From positions 1 to 64,000 of the forward strand of contig CAIJXV010000017.1 of the NCBI GenBank assembly GCA_903824675.1: a DNA stretch of 64,000 nucleotides, read 5' to 3'. The position numbers were made by a program, and so were the translations under genes. This stretch comes from an uncultured bacterium. Lineage in GTDB: Bacteria > Verrucomicrobiota > Kiritimatiellia > CAIKKV01 > CAIJXV01. How positions within the stretch are numbered: the first letter of the stretch is position 1; the number at the start of each line of letters is the position of its first letter. The notes below the pieces were generated by a model. That model worked only from the letters and a program-made list of their open reading frames with translations. It did no database searches and was not told the origin of the DNA. Of the stretch, positions 49,020 to 59,468 are shown one piece after another.

Positions 49020-49520
49020 TTATTTCAACACCACAGGGGGGTCGGGCAATTCGTTGACTGCGGAAGTTGTAGCTGGATATTCTTGAGTCAAAAGATCCGT
49101 AATCGCCTGAATGCCCTGCTTGACCCCGGCCTCGAATCGACCCGCAGAAAAATGTTGCTCCATCCGACGGCAGATGGGATCCCAGCCCTCGGCCCCCACC
49201 CGCGCATGAACACCCCGATCCGCCACGATTTCGACATGTCGGTCTGCAAGCAGGAGATAGATCAGGACCCCATTGTTCTCGGCCGTGTCCCATACCCGAA
49301 GGCGAGAAAAGATGTCCAGTGCCCGTTCCGACGCCGATTCATCCCGGACCAAACGTCGCCAATGCAACACGCTCTCAACCGCAAAACGGATCTGGCCCCG
49401 ATGTCGCATCTCACTTTGCTGGATCGCCTGTTCGATGGCACTCATAACCGTCGTCGGAAATGCCCGATGAACGCTCCGCTGAGAAATCCACAGATGTCGC
49501 CAAACTCGAAGAAAGTTCAT
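49020..49520 (-). CDS. TPM-domain protein
   Basis: IEQAIQQSEMRHRGQIRFAVES..ENNGVLIYLLLADRHVEIVADRGVHARVG. Confidence 0.8.
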   Translation of the reverse strand: MNFLRVWRHLWISQRSVHRAFPTTVMSAIEQAIQQSEMRHRGQIRFAVESVLHWRRLVRDESASERALDIFSRLRVWDTAENNGVLIYLLLADRHVEIVADRGVHARVGAEGWDPICRRMEQHFSAGRFEAGVKQGIQAITDLLTQEYPATTSAVNELPDPPVVLK

Positions 49521-49529
49521 ATTCTGACC

Positions 49530-50429
49530 TCACCATCGCCCCGAGGCGCCACCTCCACTAAAACTCCCACCCCCGCCGCTAAAACCCCCGCCGCCGCTCC
49601 ATCCTCCCCCTCCACCACCGCTGCTCCAACCTCCACTACGGCTGCCCCAACGAGGTCCACCGCCTCCCTTGCTCCCGGTCCGCGGGAGACGCCCGATGGC
49701 GGATGCGATGGCAGTGAAGAGAAAGAAAAACACACCAAAAGCAATACTCTCAGCCCATTTTCCAGAGATCACATAGGTTGCGGACCCCATCAGGCATCCG
49801 GCGATCAGCCCTGACATTAAGGCGCCAATGAGAGAGCTGAGAAATATCGTTATCATGGGAACGCCCAGAAACATAAAAGGATAAATCGTTTCAATTCTCA
49901 ACTTAAACCGCGACTGGTTTGAGTCGGGGTCGGGCAGAGGCTCACCCTGAATCACCTTGATAATTTGTCCGACACCTGCCTCAATCCCTCCCCCAAAATC
50001 GCCTTGCTTGAGGAACGGCACGATATTTTCATTGATGATTTGACTGGCCGTAGCATCCGGAATTGCCCCTTCCAAACCACGGCCCACCTCAATCCGCACA
50101 GTACGGTCATTCTTCGCGATCAACAAGATCACACCATCACTCACCCCACTCCGCCCGATCTTCCACCGATCCGCAACCCGGATCCCGTACTGTTCAATCG
50201 ATTCATCGCCGGTTGTTGGAACGACCAAAACCACTACTTGCGAGCCCTTGCCGAACTCAAACTGCCGTAGGGTTGCCTCTAATTGTTGGGATTGATCCGA
50301 AGTCAGTGTTCCGGTCAGATCTGTCACGCGGCTCTGCAAACGGGGGATTGGCTCCGGCACCGCCCAAACCCCGGCACCGATGAATACCCCTGCCAGGCAG
50401 GCCAGGACCGATTTCCAGATGAGCTTCAT
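49530..50429 (-). CDS. TPM-domain (YgcG-like) membrane protein with Gly/Ser-rich tail
   Basis: VTDLTGTLTSDQSQQLEATLRQFE..GSQVVVLVVPTT; tail GGGGGGWSGGGGFSGGGGSFSGGGASGRW. Confidence 0.87.
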   Translation of the reverse strand: MKLIWKSVLACLAGVFIGAGVWAVPEPIPRLQSRVTDLTGTLTSDQSQQLEATLRQFEFGKGSQVVVLVVPTTGDESIEQYGIRVADRWKIGRSGVSDGVILLIAKNDRTVRIEVGRGLEGAIPDATASQIINENIVPFLKQGDFGGGIEAGVGQIIKVIQGEPLPDPDSNQSRFKLRIETIYPFMFLGVPMITIFLSSLIGALMSGLIAGCLMGSATYVISGKWAESIAFGVFFFLFTAIASAIGRLPRTGSKGGGGPRWGSRSGGWSSGGGGGGWSGGGGFSGGGGSFSGGGASGRW

Positions 50430-51016
50430 TTGAAATCAACAATGGGGGGCTTGGCCAGATCTTTTTCGTTTTCAACCGCAAATGGGGGCTTGACCGAATA
50501 GCCAAACATGCGGGCAATGATATTCCCCGGGAAAGAACGGACCGTAATATTATAGTTTTTCACCGCCTCAATGAAACGATTGCGGGCCACCGCAATGCGG
50601 TTTTCGGTTCCTTCCAATTGCGCCTGCAGATCGCGAAAAACGCCATCGGCCTTGAGTTGAGGATAGTTCTCGGCAACGGCCAGTAAGCGCCCCAAACTGC
50701 TCGATAATTCCTGCTGAGCGGCGGCAAACTTGGCAAAGGCCTCGGGATTATTGATTAACTCCGGGGTGGCCTGGATCGCCCCAACTTTTGCCCGCGCTTC
50801 CGTAACCTGGGTGAGAATCTCTTTTTCATGGGCGGCATACCCCTTGACCACATTCACCAGATTAGGCACCAAATCGGCACGACGTTGAAATTGATTCAAG
50901 ACCTCTGACCAATCCGCCTTGACCTGCTCGTCCGAGGATTGGATCCGATTGAATCCCAAAATAGCTGCCCCCAAACAGACTACAGCCAGAACGACTATTA
51001 TGACCCATGTTTTCAT
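50426..51016 (-). CDS. lemA: LemA-family protein
   Basis: VKADWSEVLNQFQRRADLVPNLVNVVKGYAAHEKEILTQVTEARAK. Confidence 0.95.
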   Translation of the reverse strand: MKTWVIIVVLAVVCLGAAILGFNRIQSSDEQVKADWSEVLNQFQRRADLVPNLVNVVKGYAAHEKEILTQVTEARAKVGAIQATPELINNPEAFAKFAAAQQELSSSLGRLLAVAENYPQLKADGVFRDLQAQLEGTENRIAVARNRFIEAVKNYNITVRSFPGNIIARMFGYSVKPPFAVENEKDLAKPPIVDFK

Positions 51017-51328
51017 CCTGTATGCTCCTCGCATTATGTTCTTATCGCATCCTTTTAAGAAAGTGCCAGAACTGTACCTCGAACACAAGCGAGATATTCA
51101 GGATGATATTCATAGCCGAATCCCGCTATGGAATGCTAAGGTTGTGGAGGTTGGTCAGCATGGCAGGTACGAAGCGGGGCGCAAGTCGGTCGGGGAATGG
51201 GATTTGAGGGGAATACACAGGAGGGAGATGGAGCCCGGTGGCGGGCGGGAGACAACCTGTCGGGAATAACCGTAAGCGGATGACGTGTCTGTGAATGCTC
51301 TTGCACACAAACCAAGCAGGAGGTTCGA

Positions 51329-51853
51329 ATGGCTCGTTATTCATGGCTCGCGGGATTGGGGTTGTTGTGTTCGCTGGTTTGCTCCGCGCAAACCTTCACC
51401 GGACGGGTCGTCGGGGTGGCCGATGGCGACACCGTGACCGTCCTCATCGAAAGTAACCGGACCCAGAAAATCCGGCTCGCGGGGATCGACGCCCCGGAAA
51501 AAAAACAGGCCTTCGGTTCACGCGCCAAACAGGCCCTGTCCGACAAGATTTTCAATCGCACGGTGACGGTGGTATCCAATTCAACCGACCGGTATCATCG
51601 TTGGGTTTGCGACATCCATCTGGAAGATCGGTGGATCAACCGCGAAATGGTCGCCGAGGGCTGGGCCTGGTGGTATCGCCAGTATTCGACGTCCGAAATT
51701 CTCGCTCAGGCCGAAATCGATGCCCAGACCCAAAAAAAAGGCCTATGGGCTGATCCCCAACCTCAACCGCCCTGGAATTTCCGCCGGCAAGCCAAAACTC
51801 AGCGAGCCCAAATCCGGCCTACAACGGTCCTTGATACCAAGGATGACCTGTGA
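51329..51853 (+). CDS. Thermonuclease-like (SNase) secreted nuclease
   Basis: GRVVGVADGDTVTVLIESNRTQKIRLAGIDAPEKKQAFG; signal peptide; AGGAGG RBS. Confidence 0.9.
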   Translation: MARYSWLAGLGLLCSLVCSAQTFTGRVVGVADGDTVTVLIESNRTQKIRLAGIDAPEKKQAFGSRAKQALSDKIFNRTVTVVSNSTDRYHRWVCDIHLEDRWINREMVAEGWAWWYRQYSTSEILAQAEIDAQTQKKGLWADPQPQPPWNFRRQAKTQRAQIRPTTVLDTKDDL

Positions 51854-51886
51854 TACGGTTAAGCCGTTTTTCACGGGAATCATCAC

Positions 51887-52711
51887 ATGAATACTGCATT
51901 AAAATTCAGGCTCGGCGTCCCCGAAGCACGCCGCATTGTCGTCAAGGTTGGAAGTCGTGTTCTCGTCCAGAAAACCGGACGCCCGGAATTACGCCGGATC
52001 CGGGCCTTGGTTGAAGACCTGGCGAACATGCGGCTCCAGGGTCTGGAGGTCATTCTGGTCACCTCCGGCGCGGTTGGCACTGGCATGGCGACCCTGGGTC
52101 TAAAAACCCGTCCCACCACCCTACCCGATCTTCAAATGGCCGCAGCTGTTGGGCAATCCCGGTTGATGGCCCTCTATGACAAGTTGTTTTCAGCCAAGCG
52201 ATGTACCGTCGGGCAGGTCCTCTTGACGCACGATGACTTCCATCACCAGATCCGTTTCGCCAATGCCAGTCGGACCTTTGCCCATCTCCTCCAACACGGA
52301 GTTATCCCGATCGTTAACGAAAATGATGTCGTCGCCGATGAGGAACTCAAGGCCGATCTGAAAAAACTCGGCGACAACGATCTACTGGCGTCCTTGGTCG
52401 CCAAAATGATCCGCGCCGACTTACTCATCCTGCTCTCCACCACGGACGGTCTGCGGTCTCCGGCCAAGGATGGAAAAACCCGTCGGGTTTCAACGCTCGA
52501 ACGCATTACGCGCGAAACCTTCGGCTGGGTGGGTACCCATAACAACCCCATCTCGACCGGGGGCATGCGCACAAAGCTCCAGGCCGCCCAATCCGTGGCC
52601 CGTGATGGATGTGCGGCAGTCATTGCCGATGGCCGAAAATCCGGCATCCTGGCCCGGATCATGCGCGGCGAAGATGTCGGCACATTTGTGGCGGCGTCCC
52701 TGATTTCCTGA
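51887..52711 (+). CDS. proB: Glutamate 5-kinase lacking a C-terminal PUA domain
   Basis: VVKVGSRVL, VILVTSGAVGTGMATLGL, VNENDVVADEEL; 274 aa. Confidence 0.93.
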   Translation: MNTALKFRLGVPEARRIVVKVGSRVLVQKTGRPELRRIRALVEDLANMRLQGLEVILVTSGAVGTGMATLGLKTRPTTLPDLQMAAAVGQSRLMALYDKLFSAKRCTVGQVLLTHDDFHHQIRFANASRTFAHLLQHGVIPIVNENDVVADEELKADLKKLGDNDLLASLVAKMIRADLLILLSTTDGLRSPAKDGKTRRVSTLERITRETFGWVGTHNNPISTGGMRTKLQAAQSVARDGCAAVIADGRKSGILARIMRGEDVGTFVAASLIS

Positions 52712-52727
52712 CCTGCACGGAGTGCCC

Positions 52728-53987
52728 ATGACAACCTTACACGATGAACTTCTGACCATGGGCGATGCCGCAGTCGAAGCCGCCCGGCAACTCGTCCGTC
52801 TGTCCGCCGCCCGCAAAAACAAAATTCTTGCCGCCATGGCCGACGAGTTGGAAAACCGGCAGGCCACGATCCTTGGCGCCAATGCCGCTGATCTCGAAGC
52901 CGGCCGCGCCGCCGGACTCAACACCGCTCTTCTCGATCGATTGCAATTAAATCCCGCCCGGATCAAAGGGATGGCCGAGGGCTTGCGTGCCATCACTCAT
53001 CTGCCCGACCCGGTCGGACGAACTCTCCGACGCTGGACACGTCCCAATGGTCTTAAAATCCGCAAGATCAGTGTTCCCCTCGGAGTCATCGCCATTATTT
53101 TCGAGTCGCGGCCCAATGTTACCGCCGATGCAACGGCTCTCTGCCTGAAAAGCTCGAATGCGGTCATCCTTCGCGGCGGCAAGGAAGCACTCCGCTCCAA
53201 TCTGGCCATTGCCGATGCCCTCCAGGCCGGTGGCGCCAAGGAAGGGCTCCCTCCCCATTCCGTCCAAATGGTTGCCACTCCGGATCGGGATGCCGTCCGT
53301 GAACTGGTCCAAATGGAAGGCCGTATCGATTTAGTCATGCCACGGGGCGGCGAGAGCCTCATCCGGGCTGTTGTGGAACAGGCGCGAGTCCCGGTGATCA
53401 AGCACTATAAGGGCGTCTGCCATGTGTACGTCGACAAAACCGCCAAACTCCCCATGGCCCTGTCGATCGTGGAAAATGCCAAATGCCAGCGCCCGGGAGT
53501 TTGCAACGCCATGGAAACCCTTCTGGTACACCAATCCATTGCCGGAAGCGTTTTGCCCCAAATCTGCGAACGTCTGATTGCGCGCGGGGTGGAATTTCGC
53601 GGAGATGAAGCCTCCCGAAAGATTGTCCCGGGCATCAAACCGGCAGACGAGACAGATTGGTCGGCTGAATATCTGGATCTCATTCTGGCGGTCAAAGTCG
53701 TTCCTTCCCTTGAAGCCGCTATTGAGCACATCAACCGGTATGGCTCCCGTCATTCAGATGCCATTGTCACCCAATCGGTATCCGCCTGGCGGCGCTTTTC
53801 ACGCGATGTCGATTCCGCGACCCTCTACTGGAATGCGTCAACGCGTTTCACCGATGGCGGAGAATTCGGATTCGGCGCAGAAATCGGCATCAGCACCGAC
53901 AAATTACATGCGCGAGGCCCCATGGGCCTGGAAGAATTGACCACCTACAAATACGTGGTCACGGGAACGGGACAGGTTCGGATCTGA
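52728..53987 (+). CDS. proA: Gamma-glutamyl phosphate reductase
   Basis: VIAIIFESRPNVTADATALCLKSSNAVILRGGKEA; AKCQRPGVCNAMETLLVH. Confidence 0.95.
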   Translation: MTTLHDELLTMGDAAVEAARQLVRLSAARKNKILAAMADELENRQATILGANAADLEAGRAAGLNTALLDRLQLNPARIKGMAEGLRAITHLPDPVGRTLRRWTRPNGLKIRKISVPLGVIAIIFESRPNVTADATALCLKSSNAVILRGGKEALRSNLAIADALQAGGAKEGLPPHSVQMVATPDRDAVRELVQMEGRIDLVMPRGGESLIRAVVEQARVPVIKHYKGVCHVYVDKTAKLPMALSIVENAKCQRPGVCNAMETLLVHQSIAGSVLPQICERLIARGVEFRGDEASRKIVPGIKPADETDWSAEYLDLILAVKVVPSLEAAIEHINRYGSRHSDAIVTQSVSAWRRFSRDVDSATLYWNASTRFTDGGEFGFGAEIGISTDKLHARGPMGLEELTTYKYVVTGTGQVRI

Positions 53988-54022
53988 CATCCCGGAATAG
54001 CGTCGGTTTGCCAACTATCGGG

Positions 54023-56242
54023 CTAAACAGACATCGCATCAACATCGGTCGTGCAGTCCACCCCGGACGGCCATTTGAATTCATCCAAGGTCCGCCGCAG
54101 AATTTCCGTCATCCCCATAATTCGCGTCGTTCGCAACAACATCTGGAATCGATAGGATCCCTTGGCTTTAGCCAATGCAGCCGGTGCCGGTTCGGTAATA
54201 ATCACCTCGGATGGCAAACGCGGCTGAAGGCGCTTAAAGAACTCATCCAATGCCGTCCGAACCTTGATTTCGTCCCGACCTTGAACCTGAAGACAAACCA
54301 GATGAGTAAAGGGCGGATAATTCAGCTCCTTGCGAAATTCCAATTCCTGATCGCAAAATCCGTCGAAATCCAGACGTCTCGCCATTTGAATGGCTGGATG
54401 AAATGGGGTATAGGTCTGGATCAAAACTTCGCCCGGTAAATCCCCGCGCCCGGCGCGGCCCGCAACCTGGATCAGCAACTGGACCGTTCGCTCGCCGGCC
54501 CTGAAGTCAGGCATATGCAGACTCAGATCGGCATTGACAACACCGATCAACGTCACATTGGGGAAATCCAGACCTTTTGCGACCATCTGGGTGCCCACCA
54601 GAATATCGATCCGTCCCACCCTGAAATCATTCAAGATCCGGGCATGAGCGTCTTTGCCGGAAGTCATGTCGGCATCCATTCTCTGAATTTTGGCCTTGGG
54701 GAATAATTTGCATAAAAACTCCTCTACCTTTTGGGTGCCGAGCCCTGAATAGCGAAAAGCGGGATCCTGACAGGTGGGGCATACGCCTGGCACGCCCTTG
54801 ACTGCGCCGCAGATATGACATCGCAATTGCTCGCTCTGGCGGTGATAGGTGTAAGCCAGATTACACTCCGGACACTGGGCGATATAGCCGCATTTGGGAC
54901 ACAGTAACGAGGTGGCGTATCCACGTCGGTTCAGGAATAAAATCGTCTGTTCGGCACGGGATAGCCGATGGCGCATCGCCTCGACCAAGTCGCTGGAGAA
55001 GGCGTTGATTTTTCCGGTTTTGGCAGCTTCCTGTCGCATATCCACCACGCGGACGCCCGGCATTTGTCGATGATCGACTCGGTGCGGAAGGGAAATCAAC
55101 CGGTATTTACCTTGCCGGGCATTGCGATAACTTTCCAGAGCCGGCGTAGCGGAGCCCAGGACGACCACGCATTTTTCCAGATGCCCCCGCATCACCGCCA
55201 CATCCCGGGCATGATAACGAGGCAATTCATCCTGCTTATAACTCGGTTCGTGTTCCTCATCCACCACGATCAATCCCAGATTTTTTAAAGGCGCAAAAAC
55301 AGCCGACCGGGCGCCGATCATGATCCGGGCCCGACCTTCCCGAACGCGGTGCCACATATCATGCCGTTCGCCATCCGACAAATGGCTGTGCTGAATGGCC
55401 AGCGGCACGTGAAATCTCCCCAGAAATCGTTCGATCATCTGGGGCGTCAATGCGATTTCAGGAACCAGGACCAGAGCGGTTTTTCCCTGTGCCAGCACAT
55501 GGTCAATGGCTTGCATGTAGACTTCAGTTTTCCCGCTCCCCGTGACCCCATGCAGCAGAATGACCGGCGGACGGGGTTCCGCCATTGCCATCTGGATCGC
55601 CTTCAAAGCCGTTGCCTGAGCGGCCATTAAGGGTAAGGGGTCCGTCGGCAGAATCTCACGATCCTTGGGCAAGAGCGGATCCCGCTCCTGTGTTCGCGGC
55701 GTCAGGGTGACCCAGCCTTTGCGAACCAGGGCTTTCGCCGCCTCTGGCGAAGCTCCACTTTGGCGCAAAGCATCCTGCAGAAACAATCCACCCGGTGAGC
55801 GTAAAAGCAGGTCGAGCAAGGTTGCCTGTAAAGGAGACTTCTTTTTAAGCGTGGGTGGGTCAATGTCCGGCAGAGGCTCGACCAGGGCCAGAAACAAAGG
55901 CGACCGGAATGCCTGTCCGCGTTTTCGAATGACGGCCGGAAGCACGGCCCGAATGGCTGACTCGACCGGCGCACAATAATACCGGCTGATCCACTTGGCC
56001 AGCGCGAGCAACTCGGACTGGACCATGGGTCCGTCACCCACGATTTCCTGAATTTCTTTCAATCCGGCATAAGGCGAGGAATCGGCCAAATCGATGACAT
56101 AGCCCCGGGTCGCGGCCCGCCGTCCGAAGGGAACGGTAACCATTGAACCGGGAACCACCTGTCCTTGTAAACGTGTGGGAATCGCATAGTCAAATTCACG
56201 GTTCAGCGCGATTTCAACTACGACTTTGGCAACCAACAGCAT
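54023..56242 (-). CDS. priA: Primosomal protein N' (replication restart helicase)
   Basis: LLHGVTGSGKTEVYMQAI, DEEHEPSYKQDELPRYHARDVA, zinc-binding Cys cluster. Confidence 0.96.
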   Translation of the reverse strand: MLLVAKVVVEIALNREFDYAIPTRLQGQVVPGSMVTVPFGRRAATRGYVIDLADSSPYAGLKEIQEIVGDGPMVQSELLALAKWISRYYCAPVESAIRAVLPAVIRKRGQAFRSPLFLALVEPLPDIDPPTLKKKSPLQATLLDLLLRSPGGLFLQDALRQSGASPEAAKALVRKGWVTLTPRTQERDPLLPKDREILPTDPLPLMAAQATALKAIQMAMAEPRPPVILLHGVTGSGKTEVYMQAIDHVLAQGKTALVLVPEIALTPQMIERFLGRFHVPLAIQHSHLSDGERHDMWHRVREGRARIMIGARSAVFAPLKNLGLIVVDEEHEPSYKQDELPRYHARDVAVMRGHLEKCVVVLGSATPALESYRNARQGKYRLISLPHRVDHRQMPGVRVVDMRQEAAKTGKINAFSSDLVEAMRHRLSRAEQTILFLNRRGYATSLLCPKCGYIAQCPECNLAYTYHRQSEQLRCHICGAVKGVPGVCPTCQDPAFRYSGLGTQKVEEFLCKLFPKAKIQRMDADMTSGKDAHARILNDFRVGRIDILVGTQMVAKGLDFPNVTLIGVVNADLSLHMPDFRAGERTVQLLIQVAGRAGRGDLPGEVLIQTYTPFHPAIQMARRLDFDGFCDQELEFRKELNYPPFTHLVCLQVQGRDEIKVRTALDEFFKRLQPRLPSEVIITEPAPAALAKAKGSYRFQMLLRTTRIMGMTEILRRTLDEFKWPSGVDCTTDVDAMSV

Positions 56243-56286
56243 ACAACCGGCTCAATTCTGGATACAACAGCCGCCTTATGGGCAAA

Positions 56287-56317
56287 AAAAAGGAGCGGAT
56301 ATGATCCGCTCCTTTTT
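56287..56317 (-). terminator. Rho-independent terminator after the prepilin gene
   Basis: AAAAAGGAGCGGAT-ATG-ATCCGCTCCTTTTT, 14-bp perfect stem. Confidence 0.85.
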
Positions 56318-56334
56318 AACACAAGCATCGGTGA

Positions 56335-56988
56335 TTACGGCAGCAAAATTCCATCAGAAAAGGTTCCCATGGCATTAAAGTCACTGACCGCAACGGTCTG
56401 AGCGTCGGCCGTATTCTTCATCGGGATCTTGCGAACGCCGCCATCGCGGGTGACCATGATATAATACTTGGCCTTGAACTGGTAGTTATTGGCCGTGTCG
56501 GTTTCATTCGTGTTGATCCCGGTCATCGTGTTCAGGGTCGCACCGGAGAACGTCACATTCCGCGTGATCAAAAGAGGCGCAGGAATGCCACTGTTTTCCG
56601 TCAGGGTCGACGCGATCCAGATATTATTGGTGATGGTGAAGTCATCCCAATTGAGGGAGCGAAGACGAGGGCAACTGCCACCACCCAGCATGGAAGGCGT
56701 CAGCACGGGCATGAGCTTACCGAGACGCTTGAAAGATTCCGTCGAGGTGCTGTCGGTGGTGACGGGAAACTCTTGAGATTTATAGGCCGACTCAAGATCC
56801 GCGTTTAACGCGAATAAGGCGATGGCGAATTGACGACCATCGCTGGCCACGTTGGTCACTTTGCCATTCAACATGGCCCCGTTAATAGCCGGGAACAACA
56901 AGGCTGCCAGAATGGCGATGATGCCAATGACGACCAACAATTCAACCAACGTGAAGCCCCGCCCATTCTTACGCAACATTTTGCTCAT
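56335..56988 (-). CDS. Prepilin-type (type IV pilin/PulG-like) protein
   Basis: MSKMLRKNGRGFTLVELLVVIGIIAILAALLFPAI cleavage/methylation motif; GGAGAGG RBS. Confidence 0.9.
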   Translation of the reverse strand: MSKMLRKNGRGFTLVELLVVIGIIAILAALLFPAINGAMLNGKVTNVASDGRQFAIALFALNADLESAYKSQEFPVTTDSTSTESFKRLGKLMPVLTPSMLGGGSCPRLRSLNWDDFTITNNIWIASTLTENSGIPAPLLITRNVTFSGATLNTMTGINTNETDTANNYQFKAKYYIMVTRDGGVRKIPMKNTADAQTVAVSDFNAMGTFSDGILLP

Positions 56989-57043
56989 CGTTACCTCTCC
57001 TGATTGACTGTTAATCGAAATGGCACTTGCCTGTGTGATTTGA

Positions 57044-57072
57044 ATAATGGCACTTTTTTGAAAAATCGTCAA
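57044..57072 (-). promoter_or_regulatory. Promoter TTGACG-N17-CATTAT for the prepilin gene (minus strand)
   Basis: -35 at 57067-57072, -10 at 57044-57049. Confidence 0.5.
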
Positions 57073-57145
57073 TAGTTCAAAATAGTTTTTTTAAGCGGCG
57101 ACGTCACCAACTCCTAATCGGAGAGTTCCCCCGCCCGAAAACCAT

Positions 57146-59149
57146 TTATAGCGAAACCCCCACCTCAAACGGCGAGGCAGGCAAGCCTTCCGCATTGAAT
57201 AGTTCCGGTTCTGCTTCCGTCGCAAAACCATAGCGAACCCGTGTCGGGACGGCCACCTGATCACTCCAGACCCGTACGGTTGAACCTTCAATGGTCGCCA
57301 TGGCGTGCACAAACTGGCCATCGGCCCCAGCGATGTCAAACCAACTCAACGAATCGCCCTCCCGCCCCACCAACCCCCCGCCCCACCCCTCGAACGTCAG
57401 TCGCAGGTTGCCCTCTTCGCGCACGGCGGCCTTCACCAGCGGCCCGGAACACACCACATTCGTTTGACCATACGTCTGCGCCAGAGCCCACAGGGCCAAC
57501 CGTTCACCCACCTCAACCTTGCGTCGGGGGTGAATATCGCGCATATTCCCCAAATCGGTCGTCACGGCCATTCCGGTGTTCTTAATGGCCAACGCCTGAC
57601 GTTGAGCATCCCAGAGTTGCGGCAATACGAGGGTGTTGGTTCCATACACATAAGGCGCCAGTTGCACATAATAAAACGGGAAATCCCCCTGCCCCCATGC
57701 CGTCCGCCAACCTTCGATCAACGCCCGCATCTTATGAGTATACAGAACACCTTCCGAAACATTCGCTTCACCCTGATACCACAAGGCCCCGCGAATCCCA
57801 TACGGAACCACGGGATTAATCATGGCATTATAAAGCGTGGTCGGAGTCGCTGTTGAAGTCGGCGATTTCGGTACCGGGATAAATTTCAGGGCAACCTTGT
57901 ATTTCCAATTTCCCGCCAACGCCACGCTCAAATCGGTTTTTCCAGAGGCCAGAACCAACTTCATATCGCCCGGAGCGGCACCCCAGATCCCCCCCGCATA
58001 GCCCGTGTCGATCACGCGAACCGTGATCGTGTTGCGGCCGGCCTTCACGGCCGAGCCCGGAACTTTGTAGACCCGTGGCACATCCCAATATTGGATCTCT
58101 TCTTTGCGCATCAAGCCCATACCGCCAACCCGAGTCTCATTGAACCAGGTCACATCCATCTCGTCGACGGGTCCCAAGCGCATCTCCAAATCCTGCCCGG
58201 CCCAGTCAGCCGGAATCTCAACGGAATGCCGATACCAGACCACCCCGTCGAAATTGGTTAAAACTGTTTTTTCCCAGTTCACTCCCTGAACCGCAATTAC
58301 AGGCCAGTCTCGATCGTTGTAATCCGCGCGTCGGTACTCGGAGCCTTGCGTCTCATCGGCTTCCAACGCCAGGGCCGCCGCTCGCTTGGAATGGGCTTCT
58401 TTAATCTGCAGTTCATAGTCGCGCATCAATTTATCCATCCCCGCGCGAAGCGCTTCCACCGACGTGATCTGTCCTTCAAACCCGGGGATTTTTCCCAGCG
58501 CCGCAAAAGGGGTCCAGGGTTCAATCCGGGTCCCTCCCCACGAGGAATTAATCAGGCCGACCGGAGTTTTCAGTTCCCGCTCCAATTTTCGTCCGAAGAA
58601 ATAAGCGACCGCCGAAAAACCGGCCACCGTCCTGGGATTGCAAACCTGCCAGGTTCCTTTGCAATTTGTTTCCGGCAGGATGGAGATTGCCCGCTCGACG
58701 GTGAAAAGCCGAATCCGGGAATTGGCCGCCTGTGAAACGTCTTGAGATGAAAAGCGGGTTTGCGACACGGGCCATTGCATATTGGATTGCCCGGACCCCA
58801 GCCACACTTCACCGACCAGAACATCGGTAAATTGGAGGGTATTCACCCCTTGAAGGGTCAGGACCTGATCAACCGCCGCGGGACGCGCCGGAAGCCTGAC
58901 TTGCCAATTCCCCTGGGGATCGGCCGTCGTCAGAAGCTCCGTATTGCCCAGCCGAACCGCGATTTTTTCGCCCGGGGCAGCCCAGCCCCAGACGGGAATC
59001 GGCTGATTCGCCTGCAAAACCATGTGATCGCCAAAAATAGAGGGAACGGTGATGGCCGCTATTAAAGTCCCCCCAACCGGCCCCAACAGTCCGAATACAC
59101 CCAACACCAGTCCTACCCATCGCGATGCTTTCCGTTTCATTTTCCTCAA
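57146..59149 (-). CDS. Sialate O-acetylesterase-like SGNH esterase
   Basis: Signal peptide; GEVWLGSGQSNMQWPV; GIRGALWYQGEANV. Confidence 0.9.
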   Translation of the reverse strand: MRKMKRKASRWVGLVLGVFGLLGPVGGTLIAAITVPSIFGDHMVLQANQPIPVWGWAAPGEKIAVRLGNTELLTTADPQGNWQVRLPARPAAVDQVLTLQGVNTLQFTDVLVGEVWLGSGQSNMQWPVSQTRFSSQDVSQAANSRIRLFTVERAISILPETNCKGTWQVCNPRTVAGFSAVAYFFGRKLERELKTPVGLINSSWGGTRIEPWTPFAALGKIPGFEGQITSVEALRAGMDKLMRDYELQIKEAHSKRAAALALEADETQGSEYRRADYNDRDWPVIAVQGVNWEKTVLTNFDGVVWYRHSVEIPADWAGQDLEMRLGPVDEMDVTWFNETRVGGMGLMRKEEIQYWDVPRVYKVPGSAVKAGRNTITVRVIDTGYAGGIWGAAPGDMKLVLASGKTDLSVALAGNWKYKVALKFIPVPKSPTSTATPTTLYNAMINPVVPYGIRGALWYQGEANVSEGVLYTHKMRALIEGWRTAWGQGDFPFYYVQLAPYVYGTNTLVLPQLWDAQRQALAIKNTGMAVTTDLGNMRDIHPRRKVEVGERLALWALAQTYGQTNVVCSGPLVKAAVREEGNLRLTFEGWGGGLVGREGDSLSWFDIAGADGQFVHAMATIEGSTVRVWSDQVAVPTRVRYGFATEAEPELFNAEGLPASPFEVGVSL

Positions 59150-59288
59150 CTCCTACTCTGAAGGGTTTCGCGAATTGACCTCATCGGCTAGTGCATAAAA
59201 AAAGGGTGATTTGGGCATCCATCCAGATACGAAGGGCCCGTCGTCCGCCAAACGGACGGGTGCTAATTTCACAGACAACATATGAAAA

Positions 59289-59365
<77 letters not shown>

Positions 59366-59468
59366 AACAAGGGGTGATAAGGTAGCAGGCGACCTCACCC
59401 TCGTCAATCCCAATCCGATGAGATAAAATGACTTGTCGAAGCTCGTGAATCGGTGGAGAATCGCCTCC

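Noticed and set aside
49540-49690. GGN-type short repeats
   Set aside because: Encodes the Gly/Ser-rich tail typical of YgcG/TPM proteins; low complexity rather than a mobile repeat.
50919-51269. 116-aa plus-strand ORF between lemA and the SNase gene
   Set aside because: Partly antisense to lemA, no convincing RBS or family similarity; probably non-coding.
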